Assembly (NCBI GenBank): GCA_034421995.1
Contig: DAOUJY010000025.1
Coordinates: 1-64,000, forward strand
Source: Bin87 sp034421995
Lineage (GTDB): Bacteria; Chloroflexota; Dehalococcoidia; Lucifugimonadales; UBA3495
Direction: 5' to 3'
Length of the DNA stretch: 64,000 bases
The notes beneath the pieces were generated by a model. It made no database searches and was not told the origin of the DNA. It saw nothing but the letters and a program-made list of their open reading frames with translations. Position numbers and translations under genes: made by a program. Below, one piece after another: positions 9,145-18,202 of the stretch; the stretch's first letter is position 1, and the number at the start of each line of letters is the position of its first letter.

Positions 9145-10452
9145 ATGACGAGCCGTAGCATGATTGCCGATGCTGACAATCTGAGTGCCTACGGCTCGTT
9201 CCAGGACAGTCTGCGGGCGCCCATCCATCGCTGGTTCACCTACCCGGCAGGGTACTCGCACCGGTTGGTGCAAAGCAAAATCGGGCAGTACGGACTGAAT
9301 GGGCGACATTGGATCGCCGACCCGTTTGTGGGGACGGGGACGACTTCGGTTGCCGCTAAAGTGGCTGGCGTAAATTCCGTTGGGGTCGAAGCGCATCCGT
9401 TCGTGTTCTGGGTAGCAAAAACCAAGCTATATTTTGAGCACGATATTGAGGCCCTGACATCGGATGCCCGGGTCTTACAAGAAGCCGCCGCCGCGATTTA
9501 TGACGAAGGCGTTCAGTGCGAAGACATCTGGCCAGCGCTAGTTTACAAGTGTTTTGACCAGGTGAACCTCCAGCGGTTGTACGCACTACGGACGGTGATA
9601 TTGCAGTGCGACACTCTCCCGGAGCGACGAGACTTTTTCAAAGTGGCGCTGACGGCTACCCTGCGCGACGTAACTTCGGCCGGGGCCGGCTGGCCTTACA
9701 TCGCGCCCAGTAAGTTCGCCGAGCGGACGGTGCAGCGCGACGCCTTTGTTGAATTTGAAAAGCGATGCGAGTTGATGGTCAACGACATTATCGCCACTAG
9801 CATTTGGGGTGTGCCAGACACCGAGCATCGGCTGGTCAACGGAGACGCTCGCAATGTGGCGGAACACGCGGAACCCGACAGCATTGACCTGATTTTGACC
9901 TCGCCGCCCTATTTGAACAACTACGACTACGCCGACCGGACGCGGCTGGAAACCTATTTCTGGGGGATTTACGACAGCTGGGGGAATATAACGAGGGAAG
10001 TACGCGACCGACTGATTATCGCCGCAACTACACAGATACGCCGCACAGAAATGGGACAAGTGCGGTGGTGTCCTGGAGTCAGGGAGGTCAGCCCGGCAAT
10101 GCACGCTGAGCTGATGGATATTATCCAGCGACTTTCAGAACTGCGGCTGGTCAAAGGCGGCAAGAAGGCTTACGACCTGTTGGTGGCCGGTTACTTTGAG
10201 GATATGCTGAAAGTGATTCAGGGGGCTTATGCGGTTCTGAAAGCCGGATGCCCTTTCATACTGGTGCTGGGAGATTCCGCGCCCTACGGTGTTCACGTGC
10301 GTACTGATGAGATTATCGGCGAACTGGCTACGGCGGTGGGGTTCTCGGGATATGAGGTTGAGGTGATACGGGAGCGGGGCGGGAAGTGGGCCGGCAACAC
10401 ACAACGGCACAAAGTCCCGCTACGGGAAAGCATCGTAACTATCACCAAATAG
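9145..10452 (+). CDS. DNA methyltransferase (N4-cytosine/N6-adenine type)
   Basis: 435 residues. SAM-binding motif I is DPFVGTGTTSVAAK (about 59-72) and the catalytic motif IV is TSPPY (252-256). The order motif I then IV, with about 180 residues between, leaves room for a target recognition region in the middle. The xSPPY form is shared by N4-cytosine and N6-adenine enzymes, so the modified base is not certain. The next gene, 10 nt away, encodes a nuclease-like protein, giving a compact type II-like restriction-modification pair. Codons are less GC-rich than in the neighbours, which suggests transfer. Confidence 0.85.
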   Translation: MTSRSMIADADNLSAYGSFQDSLRAPIHRWFTYPAGYSHRLVQSKIGQYGLNGRHWIADPFVGTGTTSVAAKVAGVNSVGVEAHPFVFWVAKTKLYFEHDIEALTSDARVLQEAAAAIYDEGVQCEDIWPALVYKCFDQVNLQRLYALRTVILQCDTLPERRDFFKVALTATLRDVTSAGAGWPYIAPSKFAERTVQRDAFVEFEKRCELMVNDIIATSIWGVPDTEHRLVNGDARNVAEHAEPDSIDLILTSPPYLNNYDYADRTRLETYFWGIYDSWGNITREVRDRLIIAATTQIRRTEMGQVRWCPGVREVSPAMHAELMDIIQRLSELRLVKGGKKAYDLLVAGYFEDMLKVIQGAYAVLKAGCPFILVLGDSAPYGVHVRTDEIIGELATAVGFSGYEVEVIRERGGKWAGNTQRHKVPLRESIVTITK

Positions 10453-10462
10453 GGTATCTTGG

Positions 10463-11233
10463 ATGACTTCTAGCGTCAGGCGAGTCGCCAATCCGGCCAG
10501 CGCACTCGGCGAGGCGGTTGGCAAATTATTTGAAACAGCCGTCGTTCAAGGACTCCGGTCAGAGGTGGAGTCCAGAGGCTATACTATCCGCCCCGCTCGA
10601 CTAACCAATGGCACCGGCAACACATACCAGATAGACGCTGTGGTTTTTGACGCCGACGAAAATCCGGTTATCATTATTGACCCCAAGTACATCCGCTACA
10701 CCAAGCACAACCGCGATAAGGGCAGCTGGCTTTGCACAGCGCATTACAACCTCCGCAAAACTTTCCCCACGATACGCAAGTCTATCGCTGTATTAGCGGG
10801 CCGGTGGTCGGAGCCGTCGAAAGCCTTGATACGCAGTTTCGGCGTTGAAATAGTGGAAGTTCCCTTCGACGGTATTGTGTCCGTGTTAGGCGAGTATGGC
10901 GTCAATTTCGCATGGGCAGAGAAAGATCGTGAAACGCCCAGTCTTGCTTGGGAGCATTTCACCGGTTTGGATGACGAAGTTCGTTCCGACATCGCATCCA
11001 GTTTGACTGAGGGAATCATTGACCAACTGAGCGTTGCGGTCACACAGGTACTTGATGCCGACATTGCCACATTACCAACCCGTATATCCGAGGTTGAAGT
11101 TCTACTGAAAACCGACCGGGATGAGATGGTACTTTTGACGTTTGATTCGGCAGCTAACGCACTACAGGCAATGGCCCTCCTTGTATCGGACCGCTCTGAC
11201 ATCAGCGACTTGCTGGAACCACGTGCTCATTAG
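10463..11233 (+). CDS. PD-(D/E)XK nuclease, probable restriction endonuclease
   Basis: 256 residues. The N-terminal half fits a PD-(D/E)XK core: an acidic helix (GEAVGKLFETAV), Asp58 in YQIDAVVFDAD, and Asp73-Pro-Lys75 in IIIDPKY. The pairing with a methyltransferase immediately upstream makes a restriction enzyme the best reading. The C-terminal third has no recognisable motif and may bind DNA or dimerise. Its last 11 nt overlap the likely GTG start of ccmH, so it may be co-transcribed with the cytochrome c maturation genes. Confidence 0.7.
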   Translation: MTSSVRRVANPASALGEAVGKLFETAVVQGLRSEVESRGYTIRPARLTNGTGNTYQIDAVVFDADENPVIIIDPKYIRYTKHNRDKGSWLCTAHYNLRKTFPTIRKSIAVLAGRWSEPSKALIRSFGVEIVEVPFDGIVSVLGEYGVNFAWAEKDRETPSLAWEHFTGLDDEVRSDIASSLTEGIIDQLSVAVTQVLDADIATLPTRISEVEVLLKTDRDEMVLLTFDSAANALQAMALLVSDRSDISDLLEPRAH

Positions 11234-11747
11234 AATCTGCGCTGCGGTGATGATTGCCATCATTGCCGGCGCACTGTTTGTCGGTGATGCATCCGCCCAA
11301 TCCGGCGGTGAGGCAGGGTCGTATGACGAGGCGGAAGCCCAGGCCATCGACCGGATGCTGATGTGCCCGGTGTGTCCGGCACAGACCATCGACCAGACCG
11401 AGGTGCCCCTAGCCAAGCAGATGCGAGCGCAGGTTCGCGAGCTGCTGGCGTCGGGAGCGACCCGAAATGAAGTGCTGGCCTGGTTCGCCGCCCCGGAGAG
11501 ATACGGACCCAGCGTGCTGGCCGAACCGCCCCGTTCCGGATTCTACCTGATCGCGTGGATAGTGCCTGGCGTGGTGGTGGTCGCGGCTTTGGTCGGCGGG
11601 CTGCTCACGCTGCGGGCGATGCGCCGACGGTCTGATGGAGGGGACAGTGAGAGTCCGGCGGACGAAACAAATGAATTGCAACCGTATCTCGCTGCGGTGG
11701 ACCGCGATTTGGCATTAGACATGGACACGGAGCAGTCCAATGGCTGA
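11223..11747 (+). CDS. ccmH: CcmH/CycL-type cytochrome c maturation protein
   Basis: 174 residues if translation starts at GTG 11223; the next in-frame ATG is 11250. A signal peptide is followed by the CcmH redox motif, here MCPVCPAQTI with two cysteines, then the three-helix segment ending LAWFAAPERYGPSVL and one C-terminal membrane helix. CcmH keeps apocytochrome heme-site cysteines reduced for ligation by CcmF. An upstream ATG at 11142 would put a non-signal extension inside the nuclease gene, so I reject it. It overlaps ccmF by 8 nt. Confidence 0.85.
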   Translation: MLIRICAAVMIAIIAGALFVGDASAQSGGEAGSYDEAEAQAIDRMLMCPVCPAQTIDQTEVPLAKQMRAQVRELLASGATRNEVLAWFAAPERYGPSVLAEPPRSGFYLIAWIVPGVVVVAALVGGLLTLRAMRRRSDGGDSESPADETNELQPYLAAVDRDLALDMDTEQSNG

Positions 11748-13725
11748 CCTGGGTGCCGTCTGCCTGTGGATGGGGCTGGCGCTGGCGGCCTACTCGTTCT
11801 TTGCGTCGGTGGCCGGACAGCTCCGGGGCGCGCCGGCGCTGGTGGACAGCGGTCGCAAGGCGTCCTACGTGCTGGTGGTGGTTCTCCTGGTCTCCACCCT
11901 CTCGCTAGTGCAATCGTTCATCGCCCGGGACTTCTCGCTGCAGTACGTCGCCGAGCACAGCAACCTGGCGATGCCCAACATCTACACCTGGGTGGCGTTC
12001 TACGCGGGCAACGAGGGGTCGCTGCTGTACATCGCCTTCGCCTTGTCGGTAATGTCCGCGCTGGCGATCTGGCTGGCGCCGGCGGCGACCCGGCCCACGC
12101 TGGCCTGGACCACGGCCATCCTGATGCTGATCGAGGTGTTCTTCCTGGCGGTGATGGGGTTCATGGCCAACCCCTTTGCCAAGCTGCCCTTTCCGGTTCC
12201 CGATGGGCAGGGCATCAACCCGCTGCTGACGCACTTCGGGATGTTCTTCCACCCGCCGGCGCTGATGGCCGGTTTGGCGGGCATCAGTATCCCGATGGCT
12301 TTCTCGCTGGGCAGCCTGATCGGCGGCAAGGGCGGCGACGAGTGGATTGACGCCGGCCGAGCCTGGGGGGTGGGAATCTGGGCGCTGCTGGCGGCGGGAT
12401 TGCTGCTGGGCTCGTGGTGGGCCTATACCATCCTGGGCTGGGGCGGGTTCTGGTTCTGGGACCCGGTGGAGAACGCGGCCTTCATGCCGTGGATCGCGCT
12501 CACGGCCTTCGTCCACTCCATCATGGTGCAAAAGCGGCGCGGAATGTTCCGGATGTGGAACATCGTGCTGATCGACGTGGCCTTTGGGTTGGCGCTGTAC
12601 GGGATGTTCATGAACCGGGGCGGGCCGGTACCGTCGGTGCATTCCTTCGGGGCTTCTACTCTGGGCTGGGTGTTCCTGCTGTTCCTGGCCTTCGGTGTGG
12701 CAGTTCCGCTGGCGATATTCTTCTGGAGATATGATCGGATGCGGAGCGCCCAGCGGCTGGACTCCATGCTGTCCCGCGAATCCGCGTTTTTGGTGAATAA
12801 CCTGCTGCTGCTGGGCATCGCGTTTGCCACGCTGTGGGGTACGGTGTACCCACTGTTGTCCCGGCTGTTCGCCGAGCAGGAAATCACGGTGGCGCGACCT
12901 TTCTACGACCAGGTGAACGGGCCGTTGATGCTGGCGCTGGTGCTGCTGATGGGCATCGGCCCGCTGCTGCCGTGGCGTCGGGCGAACCTGCGCTCGCTGC
13001 GGCGGGCGCTGCTGGTGCCGGGAAGCGTCGCGCTGGCGACTATTGCCGTCCTGCTGGTCGTGGGCATCCGGCAGCCCTACGCGGTGATCGGGTTCGGCCT
13101 GTGTGCGCTGGTGACGACCAGCATCGTGGCCGAGTGGGTTCGGGGAACCGTGGCCCGGCGGCGCAGCGTAGGCGACAATCCGGCCCTGGGGTTCGTGCGG
13201 CTGATCCTGGCCAACCGGCCCCGCTACGGTGGCTATATCGTGCACCTGGCGGTGGTGATGGTGGCCCTGGGCGTGGTGGGCCAGTCGTTCTACGGCGTGC
13301 AGCTCGACGTGGCCCTGATGCCCGGAGAATCGGTGACCGTGGAGGAGTACACGCTGGAATACGTGGATACCACCGCGCTGGCCTTCTCCGACCGCACCGA
13401 ATTCCGCACTACCGTGGAAGTGTACCGGGACGGCGAGCTTTTGGAGACTATGCACCCGCAGCGGACGTTCCATCCCGCGTTCAACATGGCGTCAACGCGG
13501 GCGGCGATCCGCTCCACGCCGGTGGAGGACTTCTACGTGGTGCCCAGCGAGAACCGCGAGGACGGAGCGGTGGGGTTCCGGATCCTGGTGAACCCGCTGG
13601 TGTGGTGGATGTGGGTGGCCGGGCCGGTGATGATATTTGGTACAGTGATCGCGCTGTGGCCGGCGCGGGCGACGGTGCGGCGGCCGGCCTCCGTGGCGTC
13701 GCCGGTCGCCGGCGTAGCCGACTAG
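11740..13725 (+). CDS. ccmF: CcmF cytochrome c heme lyase
   Basis: 661 residues, normal length for CcmF, with about 14-15 membrane helices. The tryptophan-rich WWD motif is present as WGGFWFWDPVENAAFMPW, followed by histidines able to bind heme (FVHSIM; VPSVHSFG). The periplasmic domain before the last helix is also present. CcmF joins heme to the CxxCH cysteines of cytochromes such as ActA and ActE encoded upstream. The gene overlaps ccmH, and the small downstream genes are closely spaced. Confidence 0.92.
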   Translation: MADLGAVCLWMGLALAAYSFFASVAGQLRGAPALVDSGRKASYVLVVVLLVSTLSLVQSFIARDFSLQYVAEHSNLAMPNIYTWVAFYAGNEGSLLYIAFALSVMSALAIWLAPAATRPTLAWTTAILMLIEVFFLAVMGFMANPFAKLPFPVPDGQGINPLLTHFGMFFHPPALMAGLAGISIPMAFSLGSLIGGKGGDEWIDAGRAWGVGIWALLAAGLLLGSWWAYTILGWGGFWFWDPVENAAFMPWIALTAFVHSIMVQKRRGMFRMWNIVLIDVAFGLALYGMFMNRGGPVPSVHSFGASTLGWVFLLFLAFGVAVPLAIFFWRYDRMRSAQRLDSMLSRESAFLVNNLLLLGIAFATLWGTVYPLLSRLFAEQEITVARPFYDQVNGPLMLALVLLMGIGPLLPWRRANLRSLRRALLVPGSVALATIAVLLVVGIRQPYAVIGFGLCALVTTSIVAEWVRGTVARRRSVGDNPALGFVRLILANRPRYGGYIVHLAVVMVALGVVGQSFYGVQLDVALMPGESVTVEEYTLEYVDTTALAFSDRTEFRTTVEVYRDGELLETMHPQRTFHPAFNMASTRAAIRSTPVEDFYVVPSENREDGAVGFRILVNPLVWWMWVAGPVMIFGTVIALWPARATVRRPASVASPVAGVAD

Positions 13726-13750
13726 CCAGCGGATTACGGAGCCTTCCGCC

Positions 13751-14038
13751 GTGCAGCTGGTGCTGGCGATCGCCGTTGCGTTGCTTATTGTCGGGGTTGT
13801 CGCCTGGCCTCTGTTGGTTAGAAGACGACGTCCGCCGGAACAGGCGGACCACGAGCCGCCGGCCGCCGCCGGCTCACTGGACAGCGTGTACGAAGCGATC
13901 CGGACGCTGCGGATGGAGCATAGTCTGGGACGAATCAGCGACGCCGATTTCCGCGAGCAATTGGATGAGTACCGCCGGCAGGCCGCCATAATACTGCGGG
14001 ATATGGACCGGGAAGTGGAAGACACGCGTGATGAATGA
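13751..14038 (+). CDS. Small membrane-anchored protein of the ccm operon
   Basis: 95 residues from GTG 13751, which has an upstream GGAG. One N-terminal membrane helix, a basic stretch (RRRRP), then a helical region (SVYEAIRTLRMEHSLGRISDADFREQL). Short anchored proteins of this kind often follow ccmF and are sometimes labelled CcmI-like, but similarity cannot be checked here. It lies 25 nt after ccmF and overlaps the next gene by 8 nt. Confidence 0.65.
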   Translation: MQLVLAIAVALLIVGVVAWPLLVRRRRPPEQADHEPPAAAGSLDSVYEAIRTLRMEHSLGRISDADFREQLDEYRRQAAIILRDMDREVEDTRDE

Positions 14039-14591
14039 ACGGTCAACACTGACGGCGCTGGACAGCGAAAGGCCTGGCATCAGAGACATTTGGGAAGTGG
14101 CGCGGTTGCCGACGCTGTTCGCCATCGTTACGGCGGCGGCGACGTGGATTATCTGGTACTATACGAATACCCCTTGCACGCTGGAACTGGCAGCGCGTTC
14201 CAGTTGCAATCCAGCGGAGATTGCCCGATTGCTAACCTACTCAGCGATTGTCGCGGCCGCTGGAGGAGTATGGAATTACAATATGTTCACCAGGATGCGC
14301 GCGCAGATTGCCGCGGAGCGACAACGAGCTGACGAAGCCATAAAGCAGTTGGCGGAGTACCGTCAACAGACCGAGGAAGAGCGCCGGCAGGAACGTCAGG
14401 CATTTTTCGAAGCGCTGGCGGAAGAACGCCAGTGGATCGCCGAAGAACGTCAGTGGATCGCCGAAGAACGCCAGCGGTCGGACGAAAATCAGCAGGCGTT
14501 CATGGCCGCGCTAAGCGACATCACCTCGCAGATGGCGCAGTTGATGCAGCAACGCAATGGCAACTACGGCGATGCGGCTGGCGGCAGTTAA
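14031..14591 (+). CDS. Two-helix membrane protein with a repetitive coiled coil
   Basis: 186 residues from ATG 14031 (a GTG codon precedes it in frame). Two membrane helices (about 27-45 and 65-82) precede a long, highly charged coiled coil containing the exact repeat IAEERQW twice and a third partial copy (IAEERQR). There are no catalytic motifs. It sits between a small ccm-operon protein and a secreted protein. The helix-pair-plus-coiled-coil layout resembles scaffold proteins; the function is unknown. Confidence 0.65.
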   Translation: MNERSTLTALDSERPGIRDIWEVARLPTLFAIVTAAATWIIWYYTNTPCTLELAARSSCNPAEIARLLTYSAIVAAAGGVWNYNMFTRMRAQIAAERQRADEAIKQLAEYRQQTEEERRQERQAFFEALAEERQWIAEERQWIAEERQRSDENQQAFMAALSDITSQMAQLMQQRNGNYGDAAGGS

Positions 14592-14674
14592 CCTCCGTTG
14601 CACCTCCGTTCCTGGGTCACGCCGCGCCAGGACCTGTTTCACCTTCACCAAATTTTGAGACTGGTGCGCTAACT

Positions 14675-15718
14675 TTGCTGCTGAGATGCATCATTGTAGC
14701 CGTGCTGGCCGTGGTTGCGCTGCTGTCAGCTGCTCCAGCAGTGCTGCCGGCGCAGGGTTCGGACACCGTTGCGGTATCGGGACGGCTGGTGAACGGTACA
14801 GCCGGCGGCGGCGTTCCGGCTGACGTTGCCGTCCTGCTGCACCGGTTTGGCGCCGGATCGGGTTCGGTGGATACCTTCGAGACCCTTACCGACGACGATG
14901 GCGCGTTCCGGTTTGACGGGGTGCCGACTCCCGAGGATGGCGACAGCCTCGCGCTGGCCGCCGACTACGGGCAAACGCGGTACACCGAGGTCATTTCGCC
15001 CGCCGAGTTGTCAGAGCCGTTGCAGCTGACGGTGTACGAATTCACCCGCGACGTGAGTGTAGTGGCAACCGCTGAGCAGTCAATCATCGTAGCCGGTATC
15101 GACGCGGCCACCCGGCGCATGGCCATGGTGCAGTTGTTCACGCTGGAGAACCGTGGCGATACTACGCTGGTGCCCGACCTCTCGGCGCCGCCAATGATCG
15201 GGCAGTTCAGTTTCCTGCGCTTCTCTCTGCCGGCCAATGCAACCGGCCTTGACGTCTCCACCGACCTGGTGGGCGGCGAGGTGATACCCGTGGGCACGGG
15301 GTTTGCCATCACCGCGCCGGTGCAGCCGGGCCGGCACCAGGTGAGTTTCACCTTCACGATTCCATACGAGGGCAATGAAGTGACATGGCGGGATAATACG
15401 CTGCAAGGGGCGGAGACTTTCACCCTGCTGATCCCTGAGGAGTTCGGCAATATAGGTGTCTTCGGACTGACTGCCGATGAAGGGTTCACCGTCGGAGTGG
15501 TGTCGTATCGGGCTTGGCGGGCGGACAATCTGGCGCCGGGAGAGGGTGTGAACCTTACGCTGTCGGGCCTGCCGGAACCGTCGTGGCTGACCCGGTTGGG
15601 CAACCCGCTGTCGGACGCCCGGTTCTGGTACGGCGCGATCCCGGTACTAGTTGCCGTCACGCTGGCCGCCCTGCTGGCCTGGGGTATCTGGCGGCGGCCG
15701 GTGGGAAGCGTGGGCTGA
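14675..15718 (+). CDS. Secreted, membrane-tethered protein with carboxypeptidase-regulatory-like domain
   Basis: About 347 residues if translation starts at TTG 14675. The upstream part of the frame runs back into the previous gene and has no good ATG, so the start is uncertain. A signal sequence is followed by a beta-sandwich-like domain (VSGRLVNGTAGGGVPADVAV, then TDDDGAFRFDGV) typical of carboxypeptidase regulatory-like folds. A second beta-rich part and one C-terminal helix with a short basic tail follow. It abuts the thioredoxin-like gene with a 1-nt overlap, suggesting a role at the outer face in cytochrome assembly, which is inference. Confidence 0.6.
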   Translation: MLLRCIIVAVLAVVALLSAAPAVLPAQGSDTVAVSGRLVNGTAGGGVPADVAVLLHRFGAGSGSVDTFETLTDDDGAFRFDGVPTPEDGDSLALAADYGQTRYTEVISPAELSEPLQLTVYEFTRDVSVVATAEQSIIVAGIDAATRRMAMVQLFTLENRGDTTLVPDLSAPPMIGQFSFLRFSLPANATGLDVSTDLVGGEVIPVGTGFAITAPVQPGRHQVSFTFTIPYEGNEVTWRDNTLQGAETFTLLIPEEFGNIGVFGLTADEGFTVGVVSYRAWRADNLAPGEGVNLTLSGLPEPSWLTRLGNPLSDARFWYGAIPVLVAVTLAALLAWGIWRRPVGSVG

Positions 15719-16293
15719 TGTCCCGTCGGGGGTGGATCATGCTGGGCACGGCAGTGGCCCTGGCCCCGTTGTTTGCGCTGCTGGCCTGGGCAGCGGTGCA
15801 GCAGGAGGGGCAACCGCCGGGAGCCGGCATCAACGCCCAGTTCGGCGAGGTGCGAGTGGAAGAAACCGGGGCGGCGGATTTCGCCCTGAAACTGTCAGAT
15901 GGCAGCGTGTTGCGACTGTCCGATTTTTCCGGGACCGTGGTCATGGTGGACTTCTGGGCGTCCTGGTGCGGTCCGTGCCGGCAGGAGGCGGCGATGCTGA
16001 ACCGCATCTACGCTGGTTATGCCGACCATCCCGTGGAGTTCGTAGGGGTGAATATCTGGGACACTCCGGACGCGGCCGCGACGTTTTTGGTCGAGTTCGG
16101 CGTCGGCTACCCGACCGGGCCGGATGCGGACGGCGCAATCGCGCTCAACTACGGAGTGCGTGGAATTCCCGAGAAGTTTTTCATCGACTCCGAAGGGGTA
16201 ATACGGCGCAAGTACGTTGGGCCGATGCCGGAGGATGTATTGCGGGGTACGCTGGACGGGTTGCTGGCTGAGGCCACGAGAGATGGGAGTTAG
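15718..16293 (+). CDS. CcmG/ResA-type thioredoxin-like protein
   Basis: 191 residues: one N-terminal anchor, then a TlpA/ResA thioredoxin fold with the active site WCGPC and the cis-proline loop GIPEKFFID. Membrane-anchored thioredoxins with WCxPC reduce apocytochrome c cysteines in the Ccm and Ccs pathways, fitting its place at the end of the ccm operon. The start at ATG 15718 overlaps the preceding stop (TGATG). ResA and CcmG cannot be separated from the sequence alone. Confidence 0.85.
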   Translation: MSRRGWIMLGTAVALAPLFALLAWAAVQQEGQPPGAGINAQFGEVRVEETGAADFALKLSDGSVLRLSDFSGTVVMVDFWASWCGPCRQEAAMLNRIYAGYADHPVEFVGVNIWDTPDAAATFLVEFGVGYPTGPDADGAIALNYGVRGIPEKFFIDSEGVIRRKYVGPMPEDVLRGTLDGLLAEATRDGS

Positions 16294-16350
16294 CGCGCAT
16301 CGGCTGTTGGGCAGGGTGTTACAATTCGGGTCAATGGAGATCTGGAAGCG

Positions 16351-17394
16351 ATGACCAACCCGAATAGAAGCGCGGATGCGCCGCCGACGCAGGTTGCGCT
16401 GGCGATGGATTGGGGCGGCACCTGGGCGCGGGCTGCGGTCATTGACCGCCAGGGCGTAATCCTCTGGCAGGATCGGGTGTCCAACCGTCCCGGGGCCTTT
16501 CAGGACGAACTGGTGGATACGGCGGGCCGGTTGCTGACGACGGCGAAAGAATGGGCCGGACTGCGACCCATCGCCGGAGCGGGCATTGCGCTTGCCGGGT
16601 CCATAGACGCCGCCAGCAACATGCTGCTGTCCTCGCCTAACCTACCGGCGCTCAACGGAGTGTCGTTGCCGGCCCGTTGGGAACCCAGGCTGGGAATCCC
16701 GATTTGGGTTGGCAACGACGCTAACCTGGCGGCCCTGGGCGAGTATCACTACGGCGCCGGCCGGCCGGCTCGGCCCGGCGATCCGGCGTCGCGGACGCTG
16801 GTGTTTCTGACGTTCAGCACCGGCGTCGGCGCCGGCATAGTTGACCGGGGCATGGTACTCATCGGCGCGGCCGGCGTCGCCGGCGAAGTGGGTCACATGA
16901 CCATCGACAGCCGCGCCGATGCTCCACCCTGCGCCTGCGGCAACAGCGGTTGCCTGGAATCCTTGGCGTCGGGCACGGCCATCGGGCGGGCGGCGCAGGC
17001 CCGATTGAACGACGCCACGCCAGGCTCGCCGCTGCATCAGGCCCACGAGAGCAACGCCACGCTGGACGGCGCGGCGGTGTTCGCGGCGGCGGCACAGGGG
17101 GACCCGGTTGCCCGCGAGGTGATCGACGCGGCGGTGGGCGCAATCGTCGTCGGCCTCGGCAACGTGCTGAATATCTTCAATCCGGACGTCGTAGTGATGG
17201 GCGGCGGCGTGACCCTGGGATTGTTGGACCTCGGTCTCCTGGGCCACATCGAGGACGCGGCGCGGCGCCGGGCCATGAGTTCGGGGCACCGCGCGTTTCG
17301 ATTGGCGCCAGCCACGTTCGGAGACAGCCAGGGTATGATGGGAGCGGCTAGCCTGGTGTGGGCGGAAACTGCCGGCCGGGACACCCCGCCCTGA
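16351..17394 (+). CDS. ROK-family sugar kinase (glucokinase-like)
   Basis: 347 residues. It has the N-terminal phosphate-binding motif MDWGGTWARAA, a sugar-site segment WVGNDANLAALGEYHYGAG, and the ROK zinc-binding signature GHMTIDS followed by CACGNSGCLE. ROK proteins phosphorylate glucose, fructose or N-acetyl sugars, or act as repressors. No N-terminal helix-turn-helix is present, so a kinase is the better call. It converges on an SDR gene, with a short CTGACCC/GGGTCAG inverted repeat between them. Confidence 0.85.
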   Translation: MTNPNRSADAPPTQVALAMDWGGTWARAAVIDRQGVILWQDRVSNRPGAFQDELVDTAGRLLTTAKEWAGLRPIAGAGIALAGSIDAASNMLLSSPNLPALNGVSLPARWEPRLGIPIWVGNDANLAALGEYHYGAGRPARPGDPASRTLVFLTFSTGVGAGIVDRGMVLIGAAGVAGEVGHMTIDSRADAPPCACGNSGCLESLASGTAIGRAAQARLNDATPGSPLHQAHESNATLDGAAVFAAAAQGDPVAREVIDAAVGAIVVGLGNVLNIFNPDVVVMGGGVTLGLLDLGLLGHIEDAARRRAMSSGHRAFRLAPATFGDSQGMMGAASLVWAETAGRDTPP

Positions 17395-17419
17395 CCCAGC
17401 GGGGGAGGATCAGGGTCAG
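17391..17419. terminator. Weak inverted repeat between convergent genes
   Basis: CTGACCC (17391-17397) and GGGTCAG (17413-17419) form a 7-bp stem with a 15-nt loop covering the ROK stop codon and lying just beyond the SDR stop. There is no T tract, so at most it is a weak or factor-assisted terminator serving both strands. Confidence 0.3.
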
Positions 17420-18183
17420 ACGATATACCGGCCTCCGACCACGTTCATTCGGTCGCCGGTGATGTACGAAGACTCGTCGCTGGCGTAGAAGAGGCAAGCG
17501 TTGGCGATGTCCTGCACCGTACCCTGACGGCCCAGGGGTATGGAACTGAGGTGCTCGTTGGAGCCCCGGGGGACATCCTGGAACTCTGGGTACCACTCAG
17601 GATGAGCGCGGGAGGTGTCGGTGGAGCCGGGGTTAACCAGGTTGGCCCGGACGCCGTACTGAGCGCACTCGGCGGCGACGGCGCGGATGAGGCCGAGGAG
17701 TCCCGTCTTGGCGGTGGTAACTATCGCCGTATCAGGCCGGCCGGTGATGGCAGACTGTCCGCCCATGGCGATGATGCTGCCGGAGCGCTGCTCGATCATG
17801 CCGGGCAGCACGGCGCGAATCAGGTAGAAGGCAGAGTGGAGGTTGGTCCCCATCACGTCCAACCACTCGTCCACCGACACTTCCAATATGGGCTTGTGGG
17901 GGCGCACCGCTACGTTGCTGACCAGAACGTCCACCGTGCCCAGCGCGTCGATCCCTTCGGCGACCATATCCTGCACCCGACCGGGATCGGCCACGTCGCC
18001 GATGACGGTGTGGGTTTTGGCCCCAAGCTCGCGGCATTGAGCGGCCACCGTTTCCAGTTCCTCGGCAGACTGGCGCGTATTCAGGATAAGGTTCGCCCCT
18101 TCACGGGCGAAGGTGCGGGCGACCTCCGCGCCGATGTTGCGGCTGGCACCGGTGATGAGAGCGGTTTTGTTTTGCAAGCGCAT
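17416..18183 (-). CDS. Short-chain dehydrogenase/reductase
   Basis: 255 residues from ATG 18183, chosen because AGGAGA lies 9 nt upstream on the minus strand. The NAD(P)-binding motif is TGASRNIG, the NNAG equivalent is SNVA, and the catalytic residues appear as Ser in GGQSAITG and as a Thr-Ala-Lys segment where most SDRs have YxxxK (IVTTAKTGLLG). Thr in place of the catalytic Tyr is unusual and could mean altered or lost activity. The C terminus (YITGDRMNVVGGRY) is typical. Substrate unknown. Confidence 0.8.
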   Translation of the reverse strand: MRLQNKTALITGASRNIGAEVARTFAREGANLILNTRQSAEELETVAAQCRELGAKTHTVIGDVADPGRVQDMVAEGIDALGTVDVLVSNVAVRPHKPILEVSVDEWLDVMGTNLHSAFYLIRAVLPGMIEQRSGSIIAMGGQSAITGRPDTAIVTTAKTGLLGLIRAVAAECAQYGVRANLVNPGSTDTSRAHPEWYPEFQDVPRGSNEHLSSIPLGRQGTVQDIANACLFYASDESSYITGDRMNVVGGRYIV

Positions 18184-18202
18184 TGGATGTTTCTCCTGAG
18201 AA

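Noticed and set aside
11905..13473. Long minus-strand open frame opposite ccmF
   Set aside because: It is His/Gln/Arg-rich antisense of a strongly supported ccmF with the WWD motif; high-GC DNA gives such shadows.
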